From Macrostomum hystrix (Eukaryota; Platyhelminthes; Macrostomidae), in NCBI GenBank assembly GCA_950097015.1, contig CATNEN010000038.1, positions 18,486,001 to 18,550,000 of the forward strand: DNA of 64,000 nucleotides, given 5' to 3'. Under the pieces are notes generated by a model. That model saw only the letters and a list, made by a program, of their open reading frames with translations, was not told the DNA's origin and did no database searches. A program made the translations under genes and the position numbers. Below are positions 32,017 to 44,525 of the stretch, piece after piece (position 1 is the stretch's first letter; each line of letters opens with the position of its first letter).

Positions 32017-34649
32017 TCACTCGAGCCTCAATCTCTTCTCGTGATGCATCACCGTCTGACTCCTGCTCCTCACCGAAGCCCTGATCGGGACTGCGGCAGC
32101 CAAGGCGGCCGGCATCGTGACTGCCTGCGAATGCGGCCAGCACTGGTGGCAGGCCGCGGGACACAAGCGACCCGCCGGGCCACAAGCGAGCGGCGGACTC
32201 TGCGGCCAGGCAGCGAAGACTATGGCGACAGCAGCTGCTTTGTCAGAGATTTGTGCACAATGTCCTATCAAATCGCAAGAATAGCTAGAGGGATAGGAAA
32301 ATTTCTCTACTCACTCAGTTTTCATCGATTCGTCGAAGAACAGCTTGCCTTCATAGCTGAAAAAACAAAAACAGTTCAAGCATTTGGGGGCTTTGAGAAA
32401 AATTTCGCTTATGTAAGCTAAATACAATGACAGCCATCTCCAATGACAGCCTTCCCCAATGACAGCCTTCCCCAATGACAGCCATCTCCAATGACAGCCA
32501 TCTCCAATGACAGCCATCCCCAATGACAGCCATCCCCAATGACAGCCATCTCCAATGACAGCCATCTCCAATGACAGCCATCCCCAATGACAGCCTTCCC
32601 CAATGACAGCCTTCCCCAATGACAGCCTTCCCCAATGACAGCCTTCCCCAATGACAGCCATCCCCAATGACAGCCATCTCCAATGACAGCCATCTCCAAT
32701 GACAAGCCATCTCCAATGACAGCCTTCCCCAATGACAGCCATCCCCAATGACAGCCTTCCCCAATGACAGCCTTCCCCAATGACAGCCATCCCCAATGAC
32801 AGCCATCTCCAATGACAGCCATCTCCAATGACAGCCATCCGCAATAACAGCCATCCACTGTCCTTCCGGTTTGCTCACCGCCGCAGCAGCCAAACCAGAG
32901 GCCGGTGGCGAGCCCGAACTGCCAGCTCCAGAGCCGTGGAGTTCGGGCGATTCAAACTAGCAATGTTCCAGTTGGCTCCGCCGGAGAGCAGCGACCTGAC
33001 CACGGCTGTGGAGCCACCGTGCCGGGCATTCAGCATGAGCGCCGTTTGGCCATCTTCGTCCGTGACGTTGATCGGAGCTCCTCGTTCCAGCAGGATGGCC
33101 AAAGTTTCCGGCGGGACGTTGGCAGATGCAGCGCGCTGCAGACAGCTGAGGCCCCAGACGTTGGCGCAGGCGACGTCGCCAATGTCTGCTAGGCGGCGCA
33201 GAGTATCCGGCGGGCAGGAGGCCGTCTTGAAGGCTCGCATTGTCGGCGTCCAACCGTCGCGATCCGGCAGGTCGCAGTTGACGAGGCTGGCTACTTTGAG
33301 AAGGCCCGGCCAGTCGGAGGCTTCGATCAGCTGTTCAAGCTGGTCTCTGGAGTCCATCTCCTTGGATGGATTAGGCAAGGATAGATTAGTTAGATTAACT
33401 GCAGTGGCTAAAGCTTCGAAATCATGCGTCACAATAGTTGAGTCTACTAATGAATTTGTTTCGATAAGTTTAATAATATTTGCTGGAAGCCTGCGGGCAA
33501 TGGCACATCATTTGGTGACACTAGACCCGCAGCCAGCGAGGAGGCAATTCTGCCCATTTCGCTGACTCCTGAGCACACGCACACAGATACTGAACGCAGG
33601 CACACGCTCACACAGGTGTGTACATCTGCCCAGACTTTCTCATCGTCAGGCAGTGTACACTCTCACTGTGCCTTGGAGGTTGGTCCTCAAGGGCGTAAAT
33701 TGCACGACAAGCCCCTAGCCTTCTCTCCGCGGCTGTGCCCAAAATGAATGTGGCCTCGCCGCGGAATCGAGCTCAGGGACCTTGGTACGAGAGGCGAAAG
33801 CGTTAGACTGCTCTGCGTCTCATCCCCGACATGATTTTGTTACCTAAACTTAAATAGAAAAGGACACTTACAGTGGATGTCAAGCCTCTAATGGATCCAG
33901 TGCCGTTGGTTGACACAATCAGGCGAAACTCTCTGCAAAAGGGAAGAATATATCTGCGTATATATAATCGGAAGATTGGGAGGGCGGGTCCAATGTGCTA
34001 GTCCACCTATACTGAGTCTCTAATCCACAACACTAAATGAGCACAACAAAAAATTATTCAGCAGTTGTCGTTGTAACAAAACTCGTAAAAAGAGTAAAAA
34101 TACAAATTAAAATATTCATTCTCACGTCGCAATGACCTTGCCAAGCAGCGTGTGCCCCATGTCTATGGCCAAATCCAGCGCAGTCCGGCCCAGTCGATCC
34201 TGCATCCCCAGCAGCTCCAGGCGTCGGTTACTGTTTGCGACGCCTCCTCTGGTCGGAATGTACCTGGCCTGCCGAAGCAGGTGCAACAGATGCTTGGCGC
34301 AGCGCCAGCTCCCGGCTTTGGAGGCCTCCATCAGTGGGCTGAAGCCGGATCCGTTGCGCTGCCACTTGGCTAGGAAGGGCATCAGGGCCAGCACTCGCAG
34401 ATGATCTCGCCTGGCAGCGTGGTGCGCAGCAGTGTCACCGGCCGAATCTACAGCGCGTGGCTCAGCGCCCAGAACTTGAAAGTACTCGATGCATTTGCCA
34501 GTTTGAGCAGGAGTCCAATTGGTGTCAGCTACCAGCATTAGAATTGTCCTATTGCACTTGTCTCGAGCCTTCATCAACTCTGGGGTTGCCAACTGGCGTA
34601 CAGCGTCATAGTCACCCTGAATGGCCAGCTGGGCCAGCTGTTGAAGCTC
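32017..34649 (-). CDS. Ankyrin-repeat protein, unknown family (5' exon missing)
   Basis: Five minus-strand exons join in consistent phase: 34649-34126, 33932-33872, 33360-32879, 32356-32315 and 32284-32017 (TGA), 458 visible residues. Splice sites: after gatttccag / donor GTGAGA; after ttttgcag / GTAAGT; after atccaag / GTGAGC; after ttttttcag / GTGAGT; after cctctag. The first and third exons hold ankyrin-type repeats (DSAGDTAAHHAARRDHLRVL; DRLGRTALDLAIDMGHTLL; DEDGQTALMLNARHGGSTA). Each is preceded by a similar helical start (ELQQLAQLAIQGDYDAV / DQLEQLIEASDWPGLL), as if duplicated. The last exon is Cys- and Ala-rich (GRLCPAACHQCWPHS). No ATG is found for the first exon. Acceptor choice for the third exon is the weakest point. 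Confidence 0.65.
32427..32860. repeat. 16-bp minisatellite in ankyrin-gene intron
   Basis: About 27 copies of caatgacagcc(a/t)tc(c/t)c. Three minus-strand frames stay open because 3 x 16 bp = 16 codons without a stop. Confidence 0.95.
33480..33825 (-). mobile_element. tRNA-SINE family A, longest copy
   Basis: Runs from the tail (tgctggaagcctgcgggcaa) through the body to a diverged tRNA-like head (cggaatcgagctcagggacc; gcgttagactgctctgc). About 345 bp, in an ankyrin-gene intron on the same strand as the gene. Confidence 0.75.
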
Positions 34650-35805
34650 CTGGAAATCGGTTTTGAGGAAATAAAGCTAACTCTAATAAAGAGTTCAAAT
34701 CCATGTTTTATCAATTTCAGTTTGTTTAATTTCGCTCGTAGATATAAAATCATTTTCAATTTTTTTACAATAAACAAATCACCAAATAATAATAAAAACT
34801 CATGATTGAAGTGGGAATGATTTAAAACTAGCTTTCTGATCGCTTAAAAGAAATACACTCATATACATATATTCTCTTTTTTATAGCTATATTATAGCTG
34901 TATAATTGTATCTGCATAAATCGAGCTCAGATATTCACTAAAGGTATTCTTATTATTTATAACTATTAGTTGTTGCAATGTTAAAGCAGAGTTTCTGTCT
35001 GCTATAAAATAAAAATCCTGCAGCGAATATTTTGGAAAGATGCTTTATCATACCTGCTTTTATGCATGCTAATGCTAATGCTAATGCTTTATGTGGCATC
35101 TTGTCTGTTAATTAATATGATCATTTCGCAAGAATTAGTGAAATGTATGACAATAATCGCATTGTTATTGTTCCATTTTGTCGCGCAGGGCAGATACATG
35201 TTAATTAAACTTTCCATCAGATTTATTAAAATAAAAAACATAATGAACTTAAACATAAGATGTGCAAATCTTCTGGAATAGGAATGACTCGAATGCTAAA
35301 TAATTTAGATTGTCAGTTTGGTCACATTTGTACATTTCTTAGAATCAAATTGTTTTTAAATTTGAGCACTTCTCCCATGACCAACGGGAACACAACCAAC
35401 AAATATAAAACATACGAGAAGCAATTAAAAGTATAGAGCAATTTTCTTGGTTTTTATACTGCACAGAAAATGGTCCACGGCACGGAGAAGTCATTATAAT
35501 TTTAAGGCAAAAAATTTAGACTTCTATTGTAAGAGCTCCATTAAACTCCGGAAAATAAAGCCATATAACACTCAAACAATTTTACAACTTTTTTTAAAAG
35601 CAGGAGTTATATATTTAAAAACGAAAATAAGTTTTAAATAAAAATAATATTTATCTCTTTACAACAACAAAATACTTATGAAACTAGTTATGAAATGTTG
35701 TGTACACTGCAATGTTATGACTTTCATGATACCCTAAGTTTTTAAGCTTCGTGGGTTAATCGAACTGTAAAAAGCAGTTTTCGTTCGCAAAATAGCGGCT
35801 CCCAG
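34650..35805. other. Likely shared promoter region of ankyrin gene (-) and RPGR (+)
   Basis: AT-rich 1.15 kb between two divergent genes. The missing first exon of the ankyrin gene should be here, but no convincing ATG exon in the right phase was found. Confidence 0.4.
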
Positions 35806-38800
35806 ATGGAGCAGTTAGATATGGATATTCCTGGTATGCAAAACTGAGAATATAAAATTAGTATCTTACACTCTGTACAACACGAGGAATAACATTAAAT
35901 ACAATAAATATATATATATATATATGTGTGTGTATGTTATCTTTATTTTTTAGTATATCCGGTTAAAAAAATATTTCACTTATTAAGTTGGAATAAGATT
36001 AGGATCTTATTAATCCTGCAATATTAATATTGTAGGATTGTAGGATTGTAGGATTGTAGCGCAATGCTACAATATTGTCTAGCATTTTTCGGTATTGTCA
36101 TTCTCACTCTTTTTATTCGTCGTATCAGAATATTTCGTAAATTTCGCGAATCAGAGTTTTTGTATATAGTTAGATAGGATATGATATGCTTCGAAATTTA
36201 AATTAAACTAAAATAACCGATTTATATTTTTTTCGCCCAACAGATAGCGGGGCTGTTTTCGCCTTCGGAAAGAAAGTTCCCGACAAATTTTATATCAAGA
36301 ATGACAGCGTCATCTCGGCCGCCTGCGGCGAGGAGCACGCCCTGGTGGCTACCTCCTCCGGTCGGCTATTCTCCTTCGGCAAGAATGACAGCGGCCAGCT
36401 CGGCCTCGGCCACAGGGAGCCGGGCGTTGTCAAACCAACATGCGTTAAGCGACTTCGCCAGCTCAACCAGAAGGCTGTCCGGGTGGCCTGCGGCCCGACT
36501 CACTCGCTGGTGACTACCGAGAGCGGCGTCGTCTACGGTTTCGGCATCAACAACGATGGTCAGCTGACTGGCCAGGCGACGGATTACGCCGAGCCGGTGG
36601 AGATTAAACACCTGGCAGGAGTTGAAGTTAAAGATCTGGCAGCCGGAAGGTCATTCAGCGTCGTGCTCACTAAGCAAGGTCGGTCATAATCATACAAGTG
36701 AAATTATGTCAATCCGAATCAAAGTGCGACTTCACATTTTCCTTTGTCGAGGTTTTTTGTAATTTTTGGAGAAATTGGGGAACACCTTGTGATTAAACAT
36801 TACATAACATTAGATTTTATTATTACAATTATTATGTAGGCGAAATTTTCACCTGGGGCTCCAACGAGGAGGGCTGCCTCGGCTGCGGCGCTGATGAAGT
36901 CGAATCTCGCGACAAACTAGTACAGGTGCGCCTGCCGGACAAAGCAGTCAGCCTGTCAGCCGGTGCCTATCACTGCGCCTGCGTTCTGGCCAACGGGCAG
37001 GTTTTCACCTGGGGCGAAACTGAGGGCGGCAAGCTTGGCTGTCCAGATTCTGAGGTAAAATAGAATCAACGTATTACATATTGAACTGTTAGGTATCATT
37101 AAACACAATTAGAGATCCTAAAAATTTTTAGACAAAATTTATATTTGCCGGAGGGCTGTGCTCAGGGCTCCTGAGCACACACGCTTAGGGACCTTAGTGC
37201 GAGAGGCAAACACGTTAGGCAGAAACTGCTGAGACAATTCGCATTCACCCCTTTTCCACCTGACCTAGTCCAAGCCGACTCAACACCTGCCCCAGCTGGC
37301 GCCGCTGCCACCTGACAGCCAATCAGCATCCGGGGAGCCAGTCAGAGCTCGCTCAGTCGCATGCGGCCTGAAGCACACCCTGGTGCTGACCGAGGCCGGC
37401 CGCGTGTTCGCCTGCGGCTCCGGGGAGAGCGGCCAGCTCGGCCTCGGCACCGGCTGCGGCTACACGGCCGAGTTCCAGCCGGTGGTGGCATTGGATGGCC
37501 TGCCTGTGGCTTGTGAGATCATTTTTTATGAACCTTTGTTCTACTAGCTGATCTTTACAAGTCAAGATACAAGTAAACAACAAACAAACAACCAATCAGA
37601 AAAACAAACAAACAATCAGAAAAAAGAAACAACCAATCAGAAAAGACAAAAAACAAATCAGAAAGGACAAACAACCAATCAGAAAAACAAACAACCAATC
37701 AGAAAAACAAGCAACCAATCAGAAAAACAAACAACCAATCAGAATAACAAACAACCAATGCGAAAAACAAACAACCAATCAGAAAAACAAACAACCAATC
37801 AGAAAAACAAACAACCAATCAGAAAAACAAACAACCAATGCGAAAAACTATCAACCAATCAGAAAAACTCTGATTCTTGCCCCGCAGGCATCAGCGCAGG
37901 CGAGTGCCACTCGGCATGCGTCACAGCCGAGGCTGGCTACCTGTACACATTCGGAGACGCGCTGCACGGCAAGCTGGGCCCGACTAGTTCGCGTCTCGGC
38001 GGCCACTGCAATCAGCACCGGCCGTTCCGAGTGACAGCCCTGAAGCCGATTCGAGCCAGGCGGGTGGTCTGCGGAAACGTCCTCACTCTGGTGCTGGCGG
38101 CTAGGCGAGCTCCAGGAGATCCGGCGGCTGCTGAAAGTGACGAAGCCGACGATCCGTTGGACTCGATGTCGGCTCGGAGTCCGCGGCCGTTGCGCAAGAT
38201 CGAACAGGCGGCTCTAAAAGCTACTGGAGGCGCCGGTGCGGCTGCCAACGGCGACAACAGCGGCGGACTGTTGCGCCGGCGAAGCTCCCGATCGAGGCAG
38301 AAGTACAGGGAGATGACGAGAAGCTCGGGCAGTCTAGCACAGCCGCCGATATTGAACGGAGACACGTTTGAACTGATCAGGCCGGCGATGCGTGAGTGTT
38401 GAATTTGTCTATTTGCAAATAATGCTACTAACCAGCAGTAGCAAAGTCCAGAAAAAAATCGAAAAAAAAATTCTTACATAATCTAAAATAAAATTGTCTT
38501 CTTGTGATTTTCAGAAGGGGCTCCTAGTGTCGAGACAACACTAAAAAATTCGACGGTGTGTGGAAGTTTTTCAAATGAGCTGAAAAATCAAATCTATCTT
38601 ATTCATGAGTTCAAGACGAAAATAACTTTTTTTCAGAAGCCAATGGTCTCAAAAACTGACAGCAAGGAAAATCCAAAAAGCGAGGCAATCAGCATGGTAA
38701 GAGATTTCTGCCTTCAGTCTGAATAGCTAGTTTGATAAGCAGCTCACTGATGCCAGGTGACTCTCACTCCAGTCTAATTAGTTTAGCCTCATTGATTAAG

Positions 38801-40707
38801 GTAACACCCACTCCGGAGTAATTATTTTAGGCTCACTGATAACAGGTGACACTCACTCTAGTGTAATTAGTTTAGGATCACTGATAACAGGTGACACTCA
38901 CTCTAGTGTAATTATGTGAGGCTCACTGATAACAGGTGACACTCACTCTAGTGTAATTATGTGAGGCTCACTGATAACAGGTGACACCCTCCATTTTATT
39001 TAGCTTAACAATCTCCAGTCTCCCAATAAAACAACCTCTCAGTTCGATCAGCTGTTGCCGCCAATCAATGCCGACGGAGTCGAACACGGAGCCGCGTCGA
39101 AGCAGGAGGACGAAGAAGAGTCGACGGCGACTGAAAGATTGATCAAACCACGGCTGGAGAGAAGGCCATCTCAGGCCAAGGTGACTTACCACTCAGGGTG
39201 GCCTGACATCACTAAAGTACCCATTAACGCAAGACATCATCCACACCTAGATACCCTCTACCCCACTCCAAAAAAGTATTCCCCCAAAAAACCCTGACCC
39301 AAAAAGCCTCCACCCAAAAAACCCTCCACTCTAAAAACCCTCCTGTCCAAAAACCCTCCACTCCAAAAAACCCTCCAGTCCAAAAACCCTCCACTCCAAA
39401 AACCCTCCACTCCAAAAACCCTCCAGTCCAAAAACCCTCCACTCCAAACACCTTCGCCGCATGACGACCTCCACCCCGAGTCACCCGCTGCCACAAGAAA
39501 CAGACAGCACAAAAAGCAATCTTCTTCGCTTCAGCCAATTAGTTTCGGAGCAGTCGCGCCTGCGCAGCCAGAGGACGCTGAAGATGTGCCCACAGCCGAC
39601 CAGCAGCCAGCCGGCGCGCCTGTCCTGCTCGAAGGTGAGAACAGGACTGCAGAGTCCGGGGTCACGCCTGTTGAGGCGTCAGTCGCCGCAGCTGCGGCCG
39701 CAGACATCGCTGCGAATGACCAGGAGGTCGACAAAGCCAGCCAAGGAGAGGCGCCGGTGGCGGATCGAACAGCGGAGGGAGGAGCCGCAGGCGGCCCGCC
39801 GCAGCAGTCGGATCCGGTGAAGACGCCCTGCTGCGGTGCGCGAAAGAGTCGAAAGCCGCCGGCGAAGGACAGTCAGCCGACAAATAAGCCAGAACAGGGA
39901 GATGAGACAGCGGGAGCAGCAACCACGGAGGAGGCGGTCGTACCGTCCGACACAAAAGCATCTGAATCCGCTCCGGTGCCAGAAGCTCCCGCGATTGCCG
40001 ACTCTTCTGACGTCGCCACAGCCGGAGGAACATCTGGCGCTGTGAAGAGCGTTGGCTGTGGACGCTCGCGACGCCAGAAGAATGCTCCACCGCAAGACGC
40101 GCCTGCTGAGCCAGCAGTCGACAAAGCCGATGATAAATCAGTGGAAGATGCTGTTCTCGCTTCCGACGCCAAGGCCGCAGAGTCGGCTCCGCCCGCAGCT
40201 GAAGGAGACGCAGATACGCCGGCTCCGACACCAAAGGTGGAGCAAGCGGCTGGTTCCGGCACTGCCGGAGCAGTCAAAGGAGTCGGCTGCGGGCGGTCGC
40301 GTCGTCGGAACCTGGTGACATCCGAGAGTTTGACGCCACAGCAGCAGGTCGAAGGCGGCGGAGAGCCAGTTGAGGAGGCCGTGACGCCATCGGACGCCAA
40401 GGCAGCGGAATCTGCTCCCAAAGCCGAGGCCTCGGCGACTGTCCCGACGTCGACTGAATCTGCCTCGCCAGCCGGCGGCGGCACATCCGGAGCGGTGAAG
40501 AGCGTCGGCTGCGGTCGAAGTCGAGCCAAGCGGCAGAATCTGCAAGAGCAGCAGCAGAAGCAGCCAACGGAGGAACCACCAGTTATTGAAGGAGAGGCCA
40601 CGGCCGCAGTGCCAGCGACGGAAGAGCCAGATGGAGATGGCCAACAGCCAGCCACGACGGAGGCTCCGGTTGATGAGAAGAAGAGCAAGTCCTGCAATTT
40701 GCTGTGA
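35806..40707 (+). CDS. RPGR: RPGR-like RCC1-repeat protein of the ciliary base, prenylated
   Basis: RPGR (retinitis pigmentosa GTPase regulator) works at the ciliary transition zone with RPGRIP1, PDE6D and small GTPases. Nine exons in consistent phase: 35806-35833, 36244-36678, 36840-37054, 37269-37512, 37888-38391, 38515-38555, 38637-38696, 39019-39180, 39535-40707; 953 residues. Exon 1 plus 2 reads MEQLDMDIP-DSGAVFAFGK, exactly the layout of the human N-terminus. Residues 10-370 form an RCC1 propeller (FGKNDSGQLGLGHREP; FGINNDGQL; WGSNEEGCLGCG; CGSGESGQLGLG; FGDALHGKLGP). A basic linker follows, then a Glu/Ala-rich tail encoded by the last exon. That tail has four Cys-basic modules (GAVKSVGCGRSRR and variants) and ends in SCNLL, a CaaX-type box predicting geranylgeranylation, as in the human constitutive isoform (CTIL). 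The ATTAAA at 40761 may be its poly(A) signal. Three introns hold minisatellites. Confidence 0.9.
37147..37225 (-). mobile_element. tRNA-SINE family A, internally deleted
   Basis: The tail-side piece (ctcctgagcacacacg) is joined directly to head sequence (ttagggaccttagtgcgaga), skipping about 200 bp of the body. In RPGR intron 3. Confidence 0.6.
37565..37868. repeat. ~20-bp minisatellite in RPGR intron 4
   Basis: About 15 copies of aaacaaccaatcagaaaaac, with two atgcg variants. Every unit contains ccaat. Confidence 0.92.
38755..38985. repeat. 45-bp minisatellite in RPGR intron 7
   Basis: About 5 copies of a unit with tcactgataacaggtgacac then tcactctagtgtaatta. Closely related to the 50-bp array at 42045-44015. 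Confidence 0.88.
39290..39455. repeat. ~16-bp minisatellite in RPGR intron 8
   Basis: About 11 imperfect copies of aaaaaccctcca(c/g)tcc. Confidence 0.88.
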
Positions 40708-40760
40708 GCAGTCGATGACACAGTGGATTGATGTCAAAAAGATTTTTTATTTTCGCTTGC

Positions 40761-40766
40761 ATTAAA
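40761..40766 (+). terminator. Putative polyadenylation signal of RPGR
   Basis: ATTAAA 54 bp after the RPGR stop codon, just before the 34-bp array. Confidence 0.35.
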
Positions 40767-40869
40767 AGCTTTCATTTTTGGTGGAAACACAAGGCGTACG
40801 GCAATTCAGGCCAAAAAGCTTAAAATAGACACTACCACGACAACAATCAACACCTCACAGCAGGTACCG

Positions 40870-41735
40870 CCCAAAAACAATTGAGATCTCACGACAGACA
40901 CACTCCAAGAACAATTGAGACCTCACGACAGACACACTCCAAGAACAATTGAGATCTCACGACAGACACACTCCAAGAACAATTGAGACCTCACGACAGA
41001 CACACTCCAAGAACAATTGAGATCTCACGACAGACACACTCCAAGAACAATTGAGACCTCACGACAGACACACTCCAAGAACAATTGAGACCTCACGACA
41101 GACACACTCCAAGAACAATTGAGACCTCACGACAGACACACTCCAAGAACAATTGAGACCTCACGACAGACACACTCCAAGAACAATTGAGACCTCACGA
41201 CAGACACACTCCAAGAACAATTGAGACCTCACGACAGACACTCTCCAAGAACAATTGAGACCTCACGACAGACACACTCCAAGAACAATTGAGATCTCAC
41301 GACAGACACACTCCAAGAACAATTGAGACCTCACGACAGACACACTCCAAGAACAATTGAGACCTCACGACAGACACACTCCAAGAACAATTGAGATCTC
41401 ACGACAGACACACTCCAAGAACAATTGAGACCTCACGACAGACACACTCCAAGAACAATTGAGACCTCACGACAGACACACTCCAAGAACAATTGAGACC
41501 TCACGACAGACACACTCCAAGAACAATTGAGACCTCACGACAGACACACTCCAAGAACAATTGAGACCTCACGACAGACACACTCCAAGAACAATTGAGA
41601 CCTCACGACAGACACTCTCCAAGAACAATTGAGACCTCACGACAGACACACTCCAAGAACAATTGAGACCTCACGACAGACACTCTCCAAGAACAATTGA
41701 GACCTCACGATAGACACACTCCAAGAACAATAAGC
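40870..41735. repeat. 34-bp minisatellite
   Basis: About 25 copies of a 34-bp unit (acaattgagacctcacgaca + gacacactccaaga). Very homogeneous: copies differ mainly at c/t in gacct/gatct and in cacact/cactct. Confidence 0.96.
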
Positions 41736-42044
41736 ACATAAAATAACGCTCGTACTTTTACAAACAATAGGAGACATTGTTATGTTAACGCGAATTTGAA
41801 TACATTTTTAGAGTTCCGAATACTTTAAAATTTTCGGCCGATGATTTTTACAACTTTTAAATTTATTTATTCTATCAATGTCTTAAATAGCATATACTGT
41901 AAAGTAAATTATATTAGTAGTAAATTTACTTTTGCGGCTGTGCCTCGAGTTGTGAAAATAAAAACTGTCTTCTATATTTACCAAGAAGTCCATATGCAGT
42001 TTTTAGTCTTCGTTTCTGTCTAGTTAATTGACTCACTTTATTCA
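41736..42044. other. Spacer between two arrays
   Basis: AT-rich, about 300 bp; no feature seen. Confidence 0.5.
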
Positions 42045-44015
42045 CTGATTACAGGTGACAACCACTCCAGTCTAGTTACACTAGTTCAGGCGCACTGATT
42101 ACAGGTGACAACCACTCCAGTCTAGTTACGCTAGTTCAGGCGCACTGATTACAGGTGACAACCACTCCAGTCTAGTTACACTAGTTCAGGCGCACTGATT
42201 ACAGGTGACAACCACTCCAGTCTAGTTACGCTAGTTCAGGCGCACTGATAACAGGTGACAACCACTCCAGTCTAGTTACACTAGTTCAGGCGCACTGATT
42301 ACAGGTGACACCCACTCCAGTCTAGTTACGCTAGTTCAGGCGCACTGATAACAGGTGACAACCACTCCAGTCTAGTTACGCTAGTTCAGGCGCACTGATA
42401 ACAGGTGACAACCACTCCAGTCTAGTTACGCTAGTTCAGGCGCACTGATAACAGGTGACACCCACTCCAGTCTAGTTACGCTTGTTCAGGCGCACTGATA
42501 ACAGGTGACACCCACTCCAGTCTAGTTACGCTAGTTCAGGCGCACTGATAACAGGTGACACCCACTCCAGTCTAGTTACGCTAGTTCAGGCGCACTGATA
42601 ACAGGTGACACCCACTCCAGTCTAGTTACGCTAGTTCAGGCGCACTGATAACAGGTGACACTCACTCCAGTCTAGTTACGCTAGTTCAGGCGCACTGATA
42701 ACAGGTGACACCCACTCCAGTCTAGTTACGCTAGTTCAGGCGCACTGATAACAGGTGACACCCACTCCAGTCTAGTTTCGCTAGTTCAGGCGCACTGATA
42801 ACAGGTGACACCCACTCCAGTCTAGTTACGCTAGTTCAGGCGCACTGATAACAGGTGACACCCACTCCAGTCTAGTTACGCTAGTTCAGGCGCACTGATA
42901 ACAGGTGACACCCACTCCAGTCTAGTTACGCTAGTTCAGGCGCACTGATAACAGGTGACACCCACTCCAGTCTAGTTTCGCTAGTTCAGGCGCACTGATA
43001 ACAGGTGACACCCACTCCAGTCTAGTTACGGTAGTTCAGGCGCACTGATAACAGGTGACACCCACTCCAGTCTAGTTACGCTAGTTCAGGCGCACTGATA
43101 ACAGGTGACACCCACTCCAGTCTAGTTACGCTAGTTCAGGCGCACTGATAACAGGTGACACCCACTCCAGTCTAGTTACGCTAGTTCAGGCGCACTGATA
43201 ACAGGTGACACCCACTCCAGTCTAGTTACGCTAGTTCAGGCGCACTGATAACAGGTGACACTCACTCCAGTCTAGTTACGCTAGTTCAGGCGCACTGATA
43301 ACAGGTGACACCCACTCCAGTCTAGTTACGCTAGTTCAGGCGCACTGATAACAGGTGACACCCACTCCAGTCTAGTTACGCTAGTTCAGGCGCACTGATA
43401 ACAGGTGACACCCACTCCAGTCTAGTTACGCTAGTTCAGGCGCACTGATAACAGGTGACACTCACTCCAGTCTAGTTACGCTAGTTCAGGCGCACTGATA
43501 ACAGGTGACACTCACTCCAGTCTAGTTACGCTAGTTCAGGCGCACTGATAACAGGTGACACCCACTCCAGTCTAGTTACGCTAGTTCAGGCGCACTGATA
43601 ACAGGTGACACCCACTCCAGTCTAGTTACGCTAGTTCAGGCGCACTGATAACAGGTGACACCCACTCCAGTCTAGTTACGGTAGTTCAGGCGCACTGATA
43701 ACAGGTGACACCCACTCCAGTCTAGTTACGGTAGTTCAGGCGCACTGATAACAGGTGACACCCACTCCAGTCTAGTTACGCTAGTTCAGGCGCACTGATA
43801 ACAGGTGACACTCACTCCAGTCTAGTTACGCTAGTTCAGGCGCACTGATAACAGGTGACACCCACTCCAGTCTAGTTACGCTAGTTCAGGCGCACTGATA
43901 ACAGGTGACACCCACTCCAGTCTAGTTACGCTAGTTCAGGCGCACTGATAACAGGTGACACCCACTCCAGTCTAGTTACGCTAGTTCAGGCGCACTGATA
44001 ACAGGTGACAACCTC
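42045..44015. repeat. 50-bp minisatellite
   Basis: About 39 copies of a 50-bp unit (cactgataacaggtgacacc, cactccagtctagttacgct, agttcaggcg). Left-hand units have attacagg/aaccact, right-hand units ataacagg/cccact, showing directional spread of one variant. Confidence 0.97.
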
Positions 44016-44525
44016 TATTTTACGAGCTTGATAAAAAGTAGGACCGGCTTTTTTAGTAAACGATAAACACATGATATGAGCGTTTATGAAGTGTTACTTT
44101 TAGGTGGAAACCAGGGGCCTTAGGCCGAAATAAATTCTTATTAATTTGGGCACCCTGACAGTTGCATACTCGTTTTTATATTTTATTCATGAGATTAAGA
44201 CCATATTAAGCACACACAAAGGTGTTTATTGCAGCACATATTTAAATACAAATTAATTAAGTGCATTAATAAAATAATAATATAGCAAATATGAAACATT
44301 TAGCTGAGATAATTTTTTATAATATGAATTTGCACAATATAAATTAGACCGACGGTGGTTTATTGCAGGTGAGAAACACCGCCAACTTATAATACAGTTT
44401 TGCACAGAAGCGAAGCAAGTTGCAGTAGATTATTGCAGTAGAAATAATTGTGTCAGCACAAAATCTAAACTATAGGCATGAGATGCTTAAATAATGCGAG
44501 AACCTATGACACCATTCTGATCTTC
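44016..44525. other. AT-rich intergenic DNA
   Basis: No gene or element recognised. Confidence 0.5.

Noticed and set aside
32041-32421. Plus-strand frame of 126 codons at the end of the ankyrin gene
   Set aside because: No family resemblance; the minus strand here has phase-consistent exons with splice sites.
32311-32893. Three overlapping minus-strand frames of 146-180 codons rich in GDGCHWRW repeats
   Set aside because: Product of the 16-bp minisatellite, open in all three frames on one strand; not a protein.
33425-33480. Extending the third ankyrin exon up to the GTG at 33432 or beyond
   Set aside because: No acceptor in the required phase exists there; the one at 33361-33362 fits, though it is still the weakest junction.
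39662-40737. Long minus-strand frames opposite the last RPGR exon
   Set aside because: Shadows of a GC-rich exon; the plus frame has the conserved modules, phase and CaaX end.
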